64,000 nt of DNA. Origin: Solen grandis (Eukaryota; Mollusca; Bivalvia; Adapedonta; Solenidae). The notes under the pieces are model-generated. The model saw nothing but the letters and a program-made list of their open reading frames with translations. It did no database searches and was not told where the DNA came from. Shown here piece after piece: positions 1-8,739 of this stretch. Numbering within the stretch: position 1 is the first letter of the stretch; each line of letters opens with the position of its first letter. The DNA lies in the NCBI GenBank assembly GCA_021229015.1, contig CM037778.1, positions 11,938,956-12,002,955 on the forward strand, in the 5' to 3' direction. The position numbers were made by a program, and so were the translations under genes.

Positions 1-932
1 AACAAAAAAACAAAAAACAAAAAACAAACAAACAAAACAAACAACATTTTTTATAAAATAAATGAGTTCTCTTAATCTTATGTACAGTCACAAATGACAA
101 TGTAATTATATGTAAGATTCCCAATTACGACTGATGTTGCAATAAAAAAAAACTAGTACATTGAATATTGTATTTAAATATATTACAAATAACAAGTAAT
201 ACACTGCACATTGCTTATAAATATTCTGCTTGAATATCCTTCAGCAGTGTTTCAAGTATTAAAAAAGGCAAAATATTTCTCAGGTGGTACAAGAAAGATC
301 CAAATCAACATTTAAATAATAAGAATGTAATTAATTTCATTAAAATTCCATGTTTTTTTTTCTTTTGAGAAAAAAAAATCATTATTGGGAAAATAGCTTA
401 CCGTAGTTATTTTGGGAAAATTTTTCTTTTTTTTTTTTTTGGCTAGGAAAAATTACCTTTAAAAGGTGGTAAATTTGCCAAAATAAAATCACTGTAACAG
501 ACAAACGATTTGATATGTATCAGGAATACAGCGTGTTATGAAGCTTTATCATATTTGTTAAGATGACATTTGTTTCGTCATATTGAAAGAAAGAAAGAAA
601 AAATGATAATGCAGTAGAAAATGTAGAGTAATTTTAGTCGCTATCATTTACATAGTCAAATCTTACTGGAATATCATAACATGATGATGTAAATATTAGA
701 CATAACTCAACCTAGTATTTCCGGTCAGAGAAGCCAGTCTGATTTCCGATCCGATGCAGTAACCAATGGAAGTCATAGCAAATGGTACTAGTGTATCAAG
801 TACTGAAACATATTACCCGAGCTGCCAGGAAGTTTTCTAAATCTAGGACAAATACACTATATAACATTTTCCGACAGGTTGAGTAAAAAACGACAAATAA
901 ATAAATAAAATAAATAAAACTGATGGCAATTG
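1..932. other. AT-rich sequence, no exon found
   Basis: I looked for the missing 5' exons of the Ser/Gly gene (phase 1 donor, Ser/Gly or FNP-coding) and for a signal peptide, and found none. There are A-rich and T-rich runs near 1-45 and 350-440 and a short GAAA run near 583-600. Confidence 0.5.
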
Positions 933-1072
933 TGTAATATATATTGCATGGCTTTCACGAGTTGAGCTTGATTTACCCGCACACTATACATGAGTGCGCG
1001 CATGCGCACGAATGTATGTGGGCGGGTTAATCAAAATAGACTCGCGAAAGCCATGCAATATATATCTTGTAA
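933..1072. repeat. palindromic foldback MITE-like element
   Basis: Two arms of about 57 nt are near-perfect inverted copies. The left arm reads ATATATTGCATGGCTTTC and continues to the ACATG region. The right arm reads GAAAGCCATGCAATATAT. They enclose a GC-rich, itself near-palindromic centre (GTGCGCGCATGCGCAC). It lies about 110 bases upstream of exon 1, in the intron preceding it. Confidence 0.65.
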
Positions 1073-1181
1073 CATGACCAAATGTAGGAAAAGACAGAAA
1101 ATTTCCCAGGCCGTGTTACGTGTTACGTATATAAAACAATAGTCTATTTATTTTTCTGGTCACGAACTTTTTTCACTTCAG

Positions 1182-1389
1182 AGAGACAGACACAAACTGG
1201 GGTAACCAGTTCCGGAACATCCTCGGGCACCAGCTCAGGATCTGGTACAAGTTCCGGGACAGGTTCAACCTCCGGTTCTAGCTCCGGTAGTGGATCATCT
1301 TCAAGTTCAAGTTCCGGGACAATTCAACAAAACATGCAACCGCCATCATTCCTAATGAATCCGTCACAGTTTCTGGGAGCAGCCTCGGG
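1182..1389 (+). CDS. exon 1 (first visible) of the Ser/Gly-rich modular gene
   Basis: The acceptor is ttcacttcag at 1172-1181 and the exon enters in phase 1. It reads RQTQTGV, then a Ser/Gly/Thr stretch, then a short tail QQNMQPPSFLMNPSQFLGA that resembles a decayed part-B motif. The frame meets TAA at 1391-1393, but a donor GTAATT starts at 1390. Splicing there leaves phase 2 (GG), which fits exactly the phase 2 entry of the next exon (C at 2192), restoring a Gly codon. I therefore treat the exon as internal rather than terminal. RQT at its start mirrors RRRRQT at the start of exon 8, so an exon of the exon 3/7 type probably precedes it outside the window. Confidence 0.65.
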
Positions 1390-1410
1390 GTAATTATACG
1401 ATGACGACAG

Positions 1411-1448
<38 letters not shown>

Positions 1449-4400
1449 AAAAACCTACACACAAAAAAACAAAACAAAAAAAACACAAAAAAAAACACAC
1501 ACACACACACACACTATTAAAAGCAAACAAGCAAACACAGTGACCAACATTAAAATTAAATTCATATGTACCTGTATAATTTTTATAAGGAACGATTTTT
1601 TGTTATACGCCCGAAGGGCGGTATTATTTTATGCCACTGGTCGTCCGTCCGTTGGCAATTTCGTGTCCGCTCTGTATCTGAAGAAACACTGGAAGGAAAT
1701 TGAATTTATTTGAAAGAAATGTTAAGCATACAAAGGGGATGTGCAGAGCATAGTTATCGGATGTTTTGGTTCCAGGTCAAGGTCACAATTGAAGGTTAAA
1801 TGTCAAACTAGAATATTTTGTGTTCGCTCTGTATTTTAAGAAAAACTGGGGGAAATTAAAAATATTTGACAGAAATGTTGACGTTAAGGTCACAGTATGA
1901 AGCAACATGTCATACTGATATAATGCGGAAATATTTCGTGTCTGTTTATAGTCCCCCACCAATGTTTACACGAAGGGAATGTAAATTCTTTCTGTCTAGC
2001 CGCATATCTTTATTAAAATGTTGCTGTTAATAAAGTGCTTATCCATTCGTCAACGGTAGTTCGCTTTCAATATCTTTCGTCGGTTGTATATTGCTCCGCC
2101 TCAGCGGAGCTCTTGTTGCCAATCGAAACATTATTTAATAAAGATATGTGTACAGATACAAAAATATAGTAGTAACACTGACGTTTTACAGCGGCTCTCA
2201 AAGCGGGAGTGGCTCAGGCACCTCTAGTTCTGGCTCTCCAAGCGGAAGTGGTTCAGGCACCTCTAGTTCTGGCTCTCCTAGCGGAAGTGGCTCAGGCACC
2301 TCTAGTTCTGGCTCTCCCAGCGGAAGTGGCTCAGGATCAAGTAGTTCCATGTCTGGCAGCTCGTCTTCCTCGCCTAGCAGTAGTAGTAGCAGTAGTGGTA
2401 AGCACCACCCAAATGCTTTGCTGGTTAATTTTTAGCTCACCTGAGCACAACGTGCTCAAGGTGAGCTTTTGTGATCACCCTTCGTCCGTCGTCCGTCGTC
2501 GTGTGTCGTGCGTCTTCAACAATTTGCTTTAAACGACATCTCCTCTGAAACCGCTGGACAGAATTTAATGAAACTTGGCAGGAATGTTCCTTGGGTGAGG
2601 CTCTACAAAAGTTGCTAAAATAAAGTTGATCCATGAAGAAATCTGGTTGCCATGGCTACAAAAAGAAAAATAATTTGAAAACTTTAAAAATCATCTCCTT
2701 CAAAACTACTGTCCAGATTTCAAAATAATTTGGTACAGATGTTCCTTGGGTCAACCTCTACCAAAGTTGCTAAAATTATTCCGATCCGTAAAAAAACATG
2801 GCCGCCAGGGGCGGGGCTTATTTGCCTTATATGTATATAGAGAAACCTTTAAACAACATCTTCTCTGAAACCACTGGACAGAATTTGATTAAACTTGGCA
2901 GGGGTGATCCTTGGGTCAACCTTCACAAAAGTTGCTAAAATAAACTTGATCCATGTAGAACTCTGGTTGCCATGGCAACAAAAAGAAAAACAATGAAAAC
3001 TTTAAAAATCATCTTCTTCAAAACTACTGGCCAGATTTTAAAATAAATTGGTACAGATGTTCCTTGGGTCAACCTCTACCAAAGTTGCTAAAATTATTCC
3101 GATCCGTAAAAAAACATGGCCGCCAGGGGCGGGGCTTATTTGCCTTATATGTATATAGAGAAACCTTTAAACAACATCTCCTCTGAAACCACTGGACAGA
3201 ATTTGATTAAACTTGGCAGGGATGATCCTTGGGTCAACCTTCACAAAAGTTGCTAATATAAACTTGATCCATGTAGAACTCTGGTTGCCATGGCAACAAA
3301 AAGAAAAAAATGAAAACTTTAAAAATCATCATCTTCAAAACTACTGGCCAGATTTTAAAATAAATTGGTACAGATGTTCCTTGGGTCAACCTATTTATCT
3401 CAGGTGAGCGATTTAGGGCCATCATGGGCCTCTTGTTGAGAATTATACCATTATCATAATATCCATGGATCTTTACAACAACTTATTTTACAACAACAAA
3501 AAACACACTTTTTAAAATTTCATCCTGAAAACTCCGAGCGAGATTGATAAATGTTGTAAAATATTTTCTACTCGACACATAGATAAACATTTACACGAAC
3601 TTCAACTTTTTTCATTCCTTACTCAAATGAAAACTTTTCGAACCCTACAGGTCAGATGCCAAGTTTCGACCCTAACTCCGTGAATCAGATAAACGTCAAT
3701 TTTATGGACCCCTCCTCTGCCAAGCTGGGGACCGGCGGTGGTGGCGGTAGCGGGTTCAATCCAGACCTGTTTAATTCACAGTCCTTCAGCTTTTTCAACC
3801 CATCTGCTTTCACCGGCAGACGACGATCTATAAGTATGACTTACCATTCTTACACTACGTTACATCTAGGACTTAATGGTCGTACCAATCTGATTTAAAT
3901 ATCTGGTTGCTTGATATTTGTCTATTATTGTACGCAAGGATTAAACAAATGTTACAGAGTGACAGCCCGGGTCCTCTGCTCGACATAAAGCTACTTGCAC
4001 TTCACCCTTTCTTCATTATTTAAGTCAAATGAATACGTTTTTCCTTTTTTCCCTGCAGGTCAGATGATATTTTTTACAGTTTCAGGCTCTTCCAGTGATG
4101 GATCTAGTAGTTCCGTGTCTAGCAGTTTATCTTCATCATTCAGCAGTAGCAGTAGTGGTACGTATTAATCATCGAACAGTTGTCTTATTGACGATGAGTT
4201 CGATCTCTTTATTTTTTACTGAACTAATAATATATCGGCTCGCCTCTAAGTTCTTAGAATTGTTTAATTATCATCATATGTAAATGATGAAACCACAGCA
4301 ATAACAACACTTATTTTGATAATATTCCGAAGTGTAAAATTATATTCCGATACTGAAACCACCAATTTAGATTAGTTATAAAATCATTTTTAGAAGCGAA

Positions 4401-7400
4401 AACTTCTAAAGTCAGACAGTGGATTTTCTACTTACAATCACATTACCGCCACTTATTTATACATTCGTTGAAAAATAGTACCACTGGTTGTAGAAGTCAA
4501 CATTGCAGTTTTGATAAAAGTTTCTGTTTCTTATCACAATTTCTGTGCAAATAAAACTGTAAAAGAAGCAAGTTTATGATTCAAGGTTCATTTGCAGATT
4601 CATTCATTAAACTACCTATAAATAACCTTATTTGCACCATTAAGTTACGGCTGCGGCATTAGCTCAATTGGTAAGAGCGTCTTTCAGTAAGTTTTTCCTG
4701 CAAAGGGTCTTGAGTTCTAATCCAGCTGAGACCTATTTATTTTTTTTATATTCTTGGGTTATATATTTAGAAGAATTTTTTCATTCTATCTTTTTTTTTT
4801 TGAGTTTGTTAACCTTCTGATTTAAATCATAGACCACAGGACCCTGATATTCAGTCAAAAAATAAAATCAACCTCTCTATAAATAAATTATACTGACGAG
4901 ATAAAAAAAACAACAACAACGCCACAGCGAAATTTGGCGATATTTTCTTTACACCGTTTTAAATTGTAGTGAAATGTTGTAAATGTATATGTGTTGTGAC
5001 CGACAAACACGGCAAACAAAAACTCGTACGATTATCCACTTCATGTGTCTGCTCATGTTTTCCTCGTGCAACCCTTGCATGCCAACCGTGTGGTTTTATT
5101 TAGTGAATTATACACAAGTATATGTGTTAGTCGACATACAACCATAATTTCAGAGATTTTCTGACTAAACATCGGTTTTTGATAAGGCCGAGGCTAAATT
5201 CGGAAGAGAGTTTTTGCCATCTTGAATGTGGGCAAACGCAAGAACAAGTCGCTTGACGATTTAACGTCTCTCGTTCGACAATTCTGCGTCTTGTTCGACG
5301 TGTTAGAGACACGGGAACGTTTGTCAAGAGGCCACGTTCAGGTAGACCGCGTGTAACGTCAGTACACAAGACAATTATATACGTCAACGCCATTTGCGTG
5401 ACAGATTTGTGAAAAACGTCACGTGTAGTGGAAGGTAACCGTGGACGCCCAATATGTCGACAGAAATCAGAAATCGACTTAGAGAACGGGGAATTACCTG
5501 CCGTAGGCCGTACCGAGGTCTAGTTCTAACGTTACGCCACTGTCACCAACGTCTAATCTGGGCCCGCAACCACCGCGGCCAGCGTTGGCAGAAGGTTATG
5601 TTCAGTGATGAGTCGCGTTTTAACTTGTGGAACGCCGACGGCCGTATCCGTGTCTGAATCACGAATAATGAAAAAGTTTATACCGAAATGGAATGAGCGT
5701 TCCTTTTTCTCGTCAGTTTATTTATAGAGAGGTCGATTTTTCTAATATGAGGGTCCTGCACATAGACAGGTTTGGTTATAAGGTCAAAGCAGTAGAAATA
5801 AGAGGGGCAGTATGTTTAATGTAAGCCGTCAATGAAACATTTTGCTTTTAATCTTTTCTTGTTAGAGTCTCAAATGACTGTAGTGTCTCTAGTCGCATCT
5901 GTATGTCACAACTCAGAAAGTACTTTAGGGATTGAGTTTATACTTTATACAATGGTCAAACTTTACTTACCAAGAACAATAACTCTACCTTCCTTCATCT
6001 CTATTACTTACTTGTATGATGAAATTATGTGTTTCTAGAACATATTTTAAAAACTATTGAAGGCATGGATATCATCCTTTACACAATGGATGGATGTGAA
6101 GTTACAAAGAACAATAACTTTGTCTTGTCCTATTTTCTTGCTTTTCTACTATATTTTTTTCTGTCTGCAGCAAATTCATTAAGTATTAAAGGTATTGAGA
6201 GGATCAATACTTAGAACTACTATTCCTTATCCATTTTTGTTTAAGTTGACAGAGACCAATAAATAAAATAATCTATCTTACTTAAGATTTAACTTCCCTG
6301 ACTTTTTACATACATACCACAAAAAATAAATAAATAAATAAATAAATAAAATAATAAAATAAATAAATAAAGGAATTGACTTTATAATTCACAAATTTTA
6401 ACTTTCGCTTCTGACAGTGCTCTCAGTGCTTTGACTTTACCCGGTAAATACGTTAATTGCTTTTTTTTAAGTAAATGAATTCTTTAACTCTTGAAACCCT
6501 GCATGTCAGATGTTTTGTCTCTGTTTCAGGCACTTCCAGTAGCAGCTCATCTTCTTCATCTAGCAGCAGTAGTAGTAAGTATTCATCAAATAACCTTATC
6601 AGTTGCCCTCTTTACTTCTTTGGTGAGTTCAATATTTGCTTTTGGATGACGAAAATTTTACTGGACTTATAAACTATCGCAATCTATTTTTTTTTACTTT
6701 GTTTCAGGCTCCTCCAGTGACGGTTCAAGTAGTTCCTCATCAAGTAGTTCATCTTCATCCAGCAGCAGCAGCAGCAGCAGCGGTAAGTATAAATCAAAGG
6801 TCATCACCCGTTGCCATACTTTGTTTGTGAGTGCGATCGTTTGCTTTTTAGTGATAATAGTTTTACATGACTATAAATCAAGAATTAATTTTAATACTTT
6901 TACCTCTTAAATTCTAGGATTTTAGACTCCATGTTTAATGATCAGAAAAATAACAACAACATTATGTTAATAACATACCGAGGTGTAAAATCCAATTTCT
7001 ATGCAGAAACCATCAACCACCAAGTGAAATTAGTTGTATTGTTTTGTTAAATCATATGAATTCTCTGACTGTTCGAACCTTGCAGGTCAGATGCCAGATT
7101 TTGACTTTGACTTTGACTTCGACTTTGGCTCTTCATCCAGCGGTGGTGGCGATAGCGGTTTTAATTTCGGCTTTTTCGACCCATCTACTTTCACCGGAAA
7201 ACGCCGATTTATAAGTATGACTATCATTATTAAACTATGTCACGTATATGGACTAACTCGTTTAAGTAAAAACTGACTCGTTTTACTTTTAATTCGTGGT
7301 AACTTACTTTTTTTGTCATTTTTGAATGCAAGGTTATACCATTTGAATTCAGTAACTCATCAACATCAAATCCTGAAATATATCGTTTCCACGTAACTTT

Positions 7401-7949
7401 TCAACCTCTTTTTTTAACATTTCAGACAACAGGAGACGAAGACAAACAAGTCCGAGTGCTCCGAGTAGTGGAAGTGGAAGTGGAAGCGGAGGTAGCAGTA
7501 GCGGAAGTGGTAGCAGCAGCGGAAGTGCTCCAAGCTTTGACCCAAACAGCGTCAACCAGATCAAGTCCAACATGTTGGACCCCACAAGCCAGCAGCTTGG
7601 GTCAAGTGGCGGAAGTGGGTCTATGGGGTTTAACCCCGATCAGTTCAACACGATGAAATTTAACTTCTTTAATCCTCAAGCCCAGGCTAGCGGAGGCGGA
7701 AGCAGTAGCGGTAGCAGTAGTGGCAGCAGCAGCAGCGGCAGCAGCAGCGGTAGCAGTGGAAGCAGCAGTGGTAGTGGGTCCGCACCTAAGTTTGACCCCA
7801 ACCAGGTCAACCAGGTGCAGACAAACTTCCTTGATCCCTCTCAGTCTAAACTGGGACAGAGTGGCGGTGGTGGCAGCGGGTTCAATCCAGACCAGTTCAA
7901 CTCGATGTCTTTTAATTTCTTCAATCCACAGACAGTAGTTGGCAAATAG
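1182..7949 (+). CDS. Ser/Gly-rich modular protein with repeated FDPN/FNPD motifs (5' end outside window)
   Basis: Eight exons with GT-AG borders join in frame to about 479 residues ending in TAG at 7947-7949; exon coordinates are in the entries that follow. No start codon or signal peptide is in the window, so the 5' end lies upstream. The protein alternates Ser/Gly linkers with a two-part motif: part A 'FDPNSVNQI..N..DPS...LG' (about 24 residues) and part B 'GFNPDQFN.M.FNFFNP' (about 17). Full A+B modules occur once in exon 3 and twice in exon 8, with degenerate versions in exons 1 and 7. Arg-rich clusters (GRRRSI, GKRRFI, NNRRRRQT) sit at module borders. Exons 3/7 and 4/5/6 and their flanking introns are recognisably duplicated. 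Low-complexity, cysteine-free composition suggests a structural, perhaps secreted, protein such as a shell-matrix or adhesive protein; this is inference. I recognise no named family. Confidence 0.72.
1411..1446 (+). repeat. (GAT)n microsatellite
   Basis: About 12 GAT/ATG units lie just downstream of the exon 1 donor. A (CA)n tract follows near 1494-1514. Confidence 0.8.
1598..2125. repeat. interspersed repeat sequence in intron 1
   Basis: It starts with a short palindrome (ACGCCCGAAGGGCG). It then has the 'gtcgtccgtccgttgg' and repeated 'gaaatttgaagaaacactgg'-like blocks typical of bivalve interspersed repeats, and ends in a second palindrome (GCTCCGCCTCAGCGGAGC). No open reading frame of note. 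Recognition is by resemblance, without a database search. Confidence 0.4.
2192..2397 (+). CDS. exon 2: 39-bp minisatellite-coded Ser/Gly linker
   Basis: The acceptor is gttttacag and the donor is GTAAGC at 2398. It encodes a 13-residue unit (SGSGSGTSSSGSP) repeated three times, followed by SGSGSGSSSSMSG and a poly-Ser tail made of AGT/AGC codons that runs straight into the donor. The exon enters in phase 2 and leaves in phase 1. The other two frames are open over part of the repeat but give hydrophobic Ala/Val/Leu repeats and are shadows. Confidence 0.72.
2434..3437. mobile_element. 1-kb non-autonomous repeat element with three internal 320-bp tandem units
   Basis: The ends carry the 11-bp inverted repeat GCTCACCTGAG / CTCAGGTGAGC, followed by 'cttcgtccgtcgtccgtcg' on the left and 'gggccatcatgggcctcttg' on the right. 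Inside, a block starting AAACRACATCTYCTCTGAAA repeats at 2531, 2851 and 3169 (period about 319), the last copy truncated. There is no transposase. It sits in intron 2 of the Ser/Gly gene. Short ORFs here are shadows of the repeat. Confidence 0.75.
3651..3833 (+). CDS. exon 3: complete A+B module
   Basis: The acceptor is aaccctacag and the donor is GTATGA at 3834; the exon is phase 1 on both sides (183 nt, 61 codons). It begins GQMPSFDPNSVNQINVNF, continues to MDPSSAKLG, has a Gly-rich hinge, then GFNPDLFNSQSFSFFNP, and ends SAFTGRRRSI. Exon 7 starts and ends with nearly the same nucleotides, so the two are duplicates. Reading past the donor adds 20-odd unrelated residues, as expected for intron. 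Confidence 0.75.
4086..4157 (+). CDS. exon 4: short Ser-rich linker cassette
   Basis: The acceptor is tttttacagtttcag and the donor is GTACGT at 4158; 72 nt, phase 1 on both sides. It encodes GSSSDGSSSSVSSSLSSSFS and a terminal Ser run. An upstream in-frame acceptor (ccctgcag, exon from 4059) would add nine residues beginning GQMIFF. That segment repeats the opening GTCAGATG of exons 3 and 7, so it looks like the decayed head of an exon-3-type unit fused to this cassette. Confidence 0.6.
4384..4775 (+). repeat. tRNA-headed interspersed repeat, copy 1
   Basis: This block is repeated in inverted orientation at 40029-40419. Shared landmarks in order are a small foldback (TTTAGAAGCGAAAACTTCTAAA type), 'cattcgttgaaaaatagtac', 'aaactgtaaaagaagc', 'ctataaataaccttat', and a tRNA-like domain near 4653-4725 with A box TAGCTCAATTGG and a decayed B box (GAGTTCTAATCC). 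The tRNA-like part is at the 3' side, unlike a typical SINE. It lies in intron 4. Confidence 0.65.
4837..5758 (+). mobile_element. degenerate Tc1-like transposon
   Basis: Inverted terminal repeats of roughly 55 bp (CAGGACCCT... with CCTCTCTATAAATAAA inside; right end ...AGGGTCCTG) bound a broken transposase. The element is about 920 bp, shorter than the 1.3-1.6 kb usual for Tc1. It lies in intron 4 of the Ser/Gly gene in the same orientation. Confidence 0.75.
5200..5657 (+). pseudogene. Tc1-like transposase fragment, frameshifted
   Basis: Three reading frames carry successive pieces of a Tc1-family transposase. The first is a helix-turn-helix region (VSRSTILRLVRRVRDTGTF, then KRPRSGRPRVTS). 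The second, in another frame, is NYIRQRHLRDRFVKNV. The third, open from 5454, is IRNRLRERGITCRRPYRG and ends WQKVMFSDESRFNLW, which contains the first catalytic Asp (FSDES). The later Asp and Glu/Asp motifs are absent because the right terminal repeat follows almost at once. It cannot encode an active enzyme. Confidence 0.8.
6322..6372 (+). repeat. (AATA)n microsatellite
   Basis: An AAATA/AATA run in intron 4 before exon 5. The surrounding 5760-6500 stretch is AT-rich intron in which I see no exon. Confidence 0.75.
6530..6574 (+). CDS. exon 5: 45-nt Ser linker microexon
   Basis: The acceptor is ctctgtttcag and the donor is a perfect GTAAGT at 6575; phase 1 on both sides, 15 codons, almost all Ser (GTSSSSSSSSSSS). 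Just upstream, 'aaaccctgcatgtcagatg' is the exon 3/7 acceptor region with the AG lost (cag to cat), so only the downstream acceptor works here. Exon 6 and its downstream intron resemble this unit closely, indicating tandem duplication. Confidence 0.6.
6708..6782 (+). CDS. exon 6: Ser linker cassette
   Basis: The acceptor follows a long T tract (ttttttttacttttgtttcag type) and the donor is GTAAGT at 6783. It has 75 nt, phase 1 on both sides. It encodes GSSSDGSSSSSSSSSSSSSS, very close to exon 4 at its start (both SSSDGSSSS). It ends in an (AGC)6 microsatellite abutting the donor, so its length is likely to vary between alleles. Confidence 0.65.
7086..7214 (+). CDS. exon 7: degenerate module with Asp-Phe repeat
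   Basis: The acceptor is gaaccttgcag and the donor is GTATGA at 7215; 129 nt, phase 1 on both sides. It begins GQMP like exon 3, but part A is replaced by a (DF)5 repeat. This is followed by GSSSSGGGDSGFNFGFFDPS and TFTGKRRFI. The borders are nearly identical to exon 3 at nucleotide level. This is a diverged duplicate in which the Asn/Pro motif was lost and an acidic-aromatic repeat gained. Confidence 0.7.
   Translation, partial: VRCQILTLTLTSTLALHPAVVAIAVLISAFSTHLLSPENADL
7426..7949 (+). CDS. exon 8: last coding exon with two complete A+B modules
   Basis: The acceptor is taacatttcag; the exon enters in phase 1 and ends at TAG 7947-7949. It opens NNRRRRQTSPSAPSSG, has a Ser/Gly linker, then module 1 (SFDPNSVNQIKSN, MLDPTSQQLG, GFNPDQFNTMKFNFFNP). 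A second Ser/Gly linker follows, then module 2 (KFDPNQVNQVQTN, FLDPSQSKLG, GFNPDQFNSMSFNFFNP), ending QTVVGK. The two modules are about 70% identical in protein. The RRRR run matches an R-X-K/R-R convertase-type pattern, which could allow processing if the protein is secreted. Confidence 0.8.
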
Positions 7950-8652
7950 AAGAAATAGAAGGTAATAAAGACGCTCGACAAAATTTATTTAGCGATACAA
8001 ATATATACCGATTACTGTGGCCGAGTAGTTTTAGCGTTATAGTAGTTTAATGGAACTTTAAATAGTTCTATTTCTTGGCTCGAAGCTAAAGACAGGTTGA
8101 TTCGGTGCGCTGGTATTAGAACCTCATTCTTTGATCGTGTCTGGCCGAATTTCCTTGACTTAAAAAAATGTATATGTCACATAGTTATTACATATAGTCA
8201 TTTTATATTATTGCGCAGTCACCATTGTTTTTCCATATAATGAAACGCTAGAAATATTACGAGGTACAATAATAAACAGACACAACGTCATAGATATGTT
8301 CTATACAATCATGATGCACGTGACTTAGATATATTCCGATGAAATTCGGTCACAAACGACCATATATGCGACTCCAGTATCAGTGACTCAATATCAGATT
8401 AATGTGACTGGGCGTGGCATTATTCTTTTCATTTTCAGATACATATCCATCTCAAACAGACAAAATCCATTAAGAACTAGGATAATGTAGACGAGACCTT
8501 CACGTGAATACAAAGTAATTAAAAAAGTTACCTTTACAGAAATATATACTAAGCTAAATGTTTAAAAACAAATTAGTTTTTGGAAAGGAATTCCTAATAT
8601 GAATATTTGCTGTTAACTATTGGTTTATAATGTTTCTTTTTTTTCTTTTCAG

Positions 8653-8735
8653 ATATATAACAGAGATCGCATCAAGCACTGAGTCTGAATGTTTGATGTA
8701 TGATACGACGAATAAAACGTGAAACAACGTTATGC
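8653..8735 (+). other. probable 3'UTR exon with polyadenylation signal
   Basis: A donor (AAG|GTAATA, GT at 7962) lies 12 nt after the stop codon. A strong acceptor with a long pyrimidine tract (tttcttttttttcttttcag) ends at 8652. AATAAA follows at 8711-8716. A weaker alternative acceptor ends at 8438. The exon end is approximate. Confidence 0.45.
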
Positions 8736-8739
8736 ATCG

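Noticed and set aside
1182..1393. Exon ending in TAA as the last exon of a separate upstream gene
   Set aside because: GTAATT overlaps the stop and its phase 2 end matches the phase 2 start at 2192, which otherwise has no partner. Kept only as a possible retained-intron isoform.
2209..2532. 107-residue Ala/Val/Leu repeat frame
   Set aside because: Out-of-frame translation of the 39-bp minisatellite of exon 2, running on into the adjacent repeat element.
4653..4725. tRNA gene
   Set aside because: A box present, but the arms do not pair properly, the B box is decayed, and the block is part of a dispersed repeat.
7349..7585. Leu/Pro-rich minus-strand frame
   Set aside because: Antisense of the Ser/Gly linker of exon 8.
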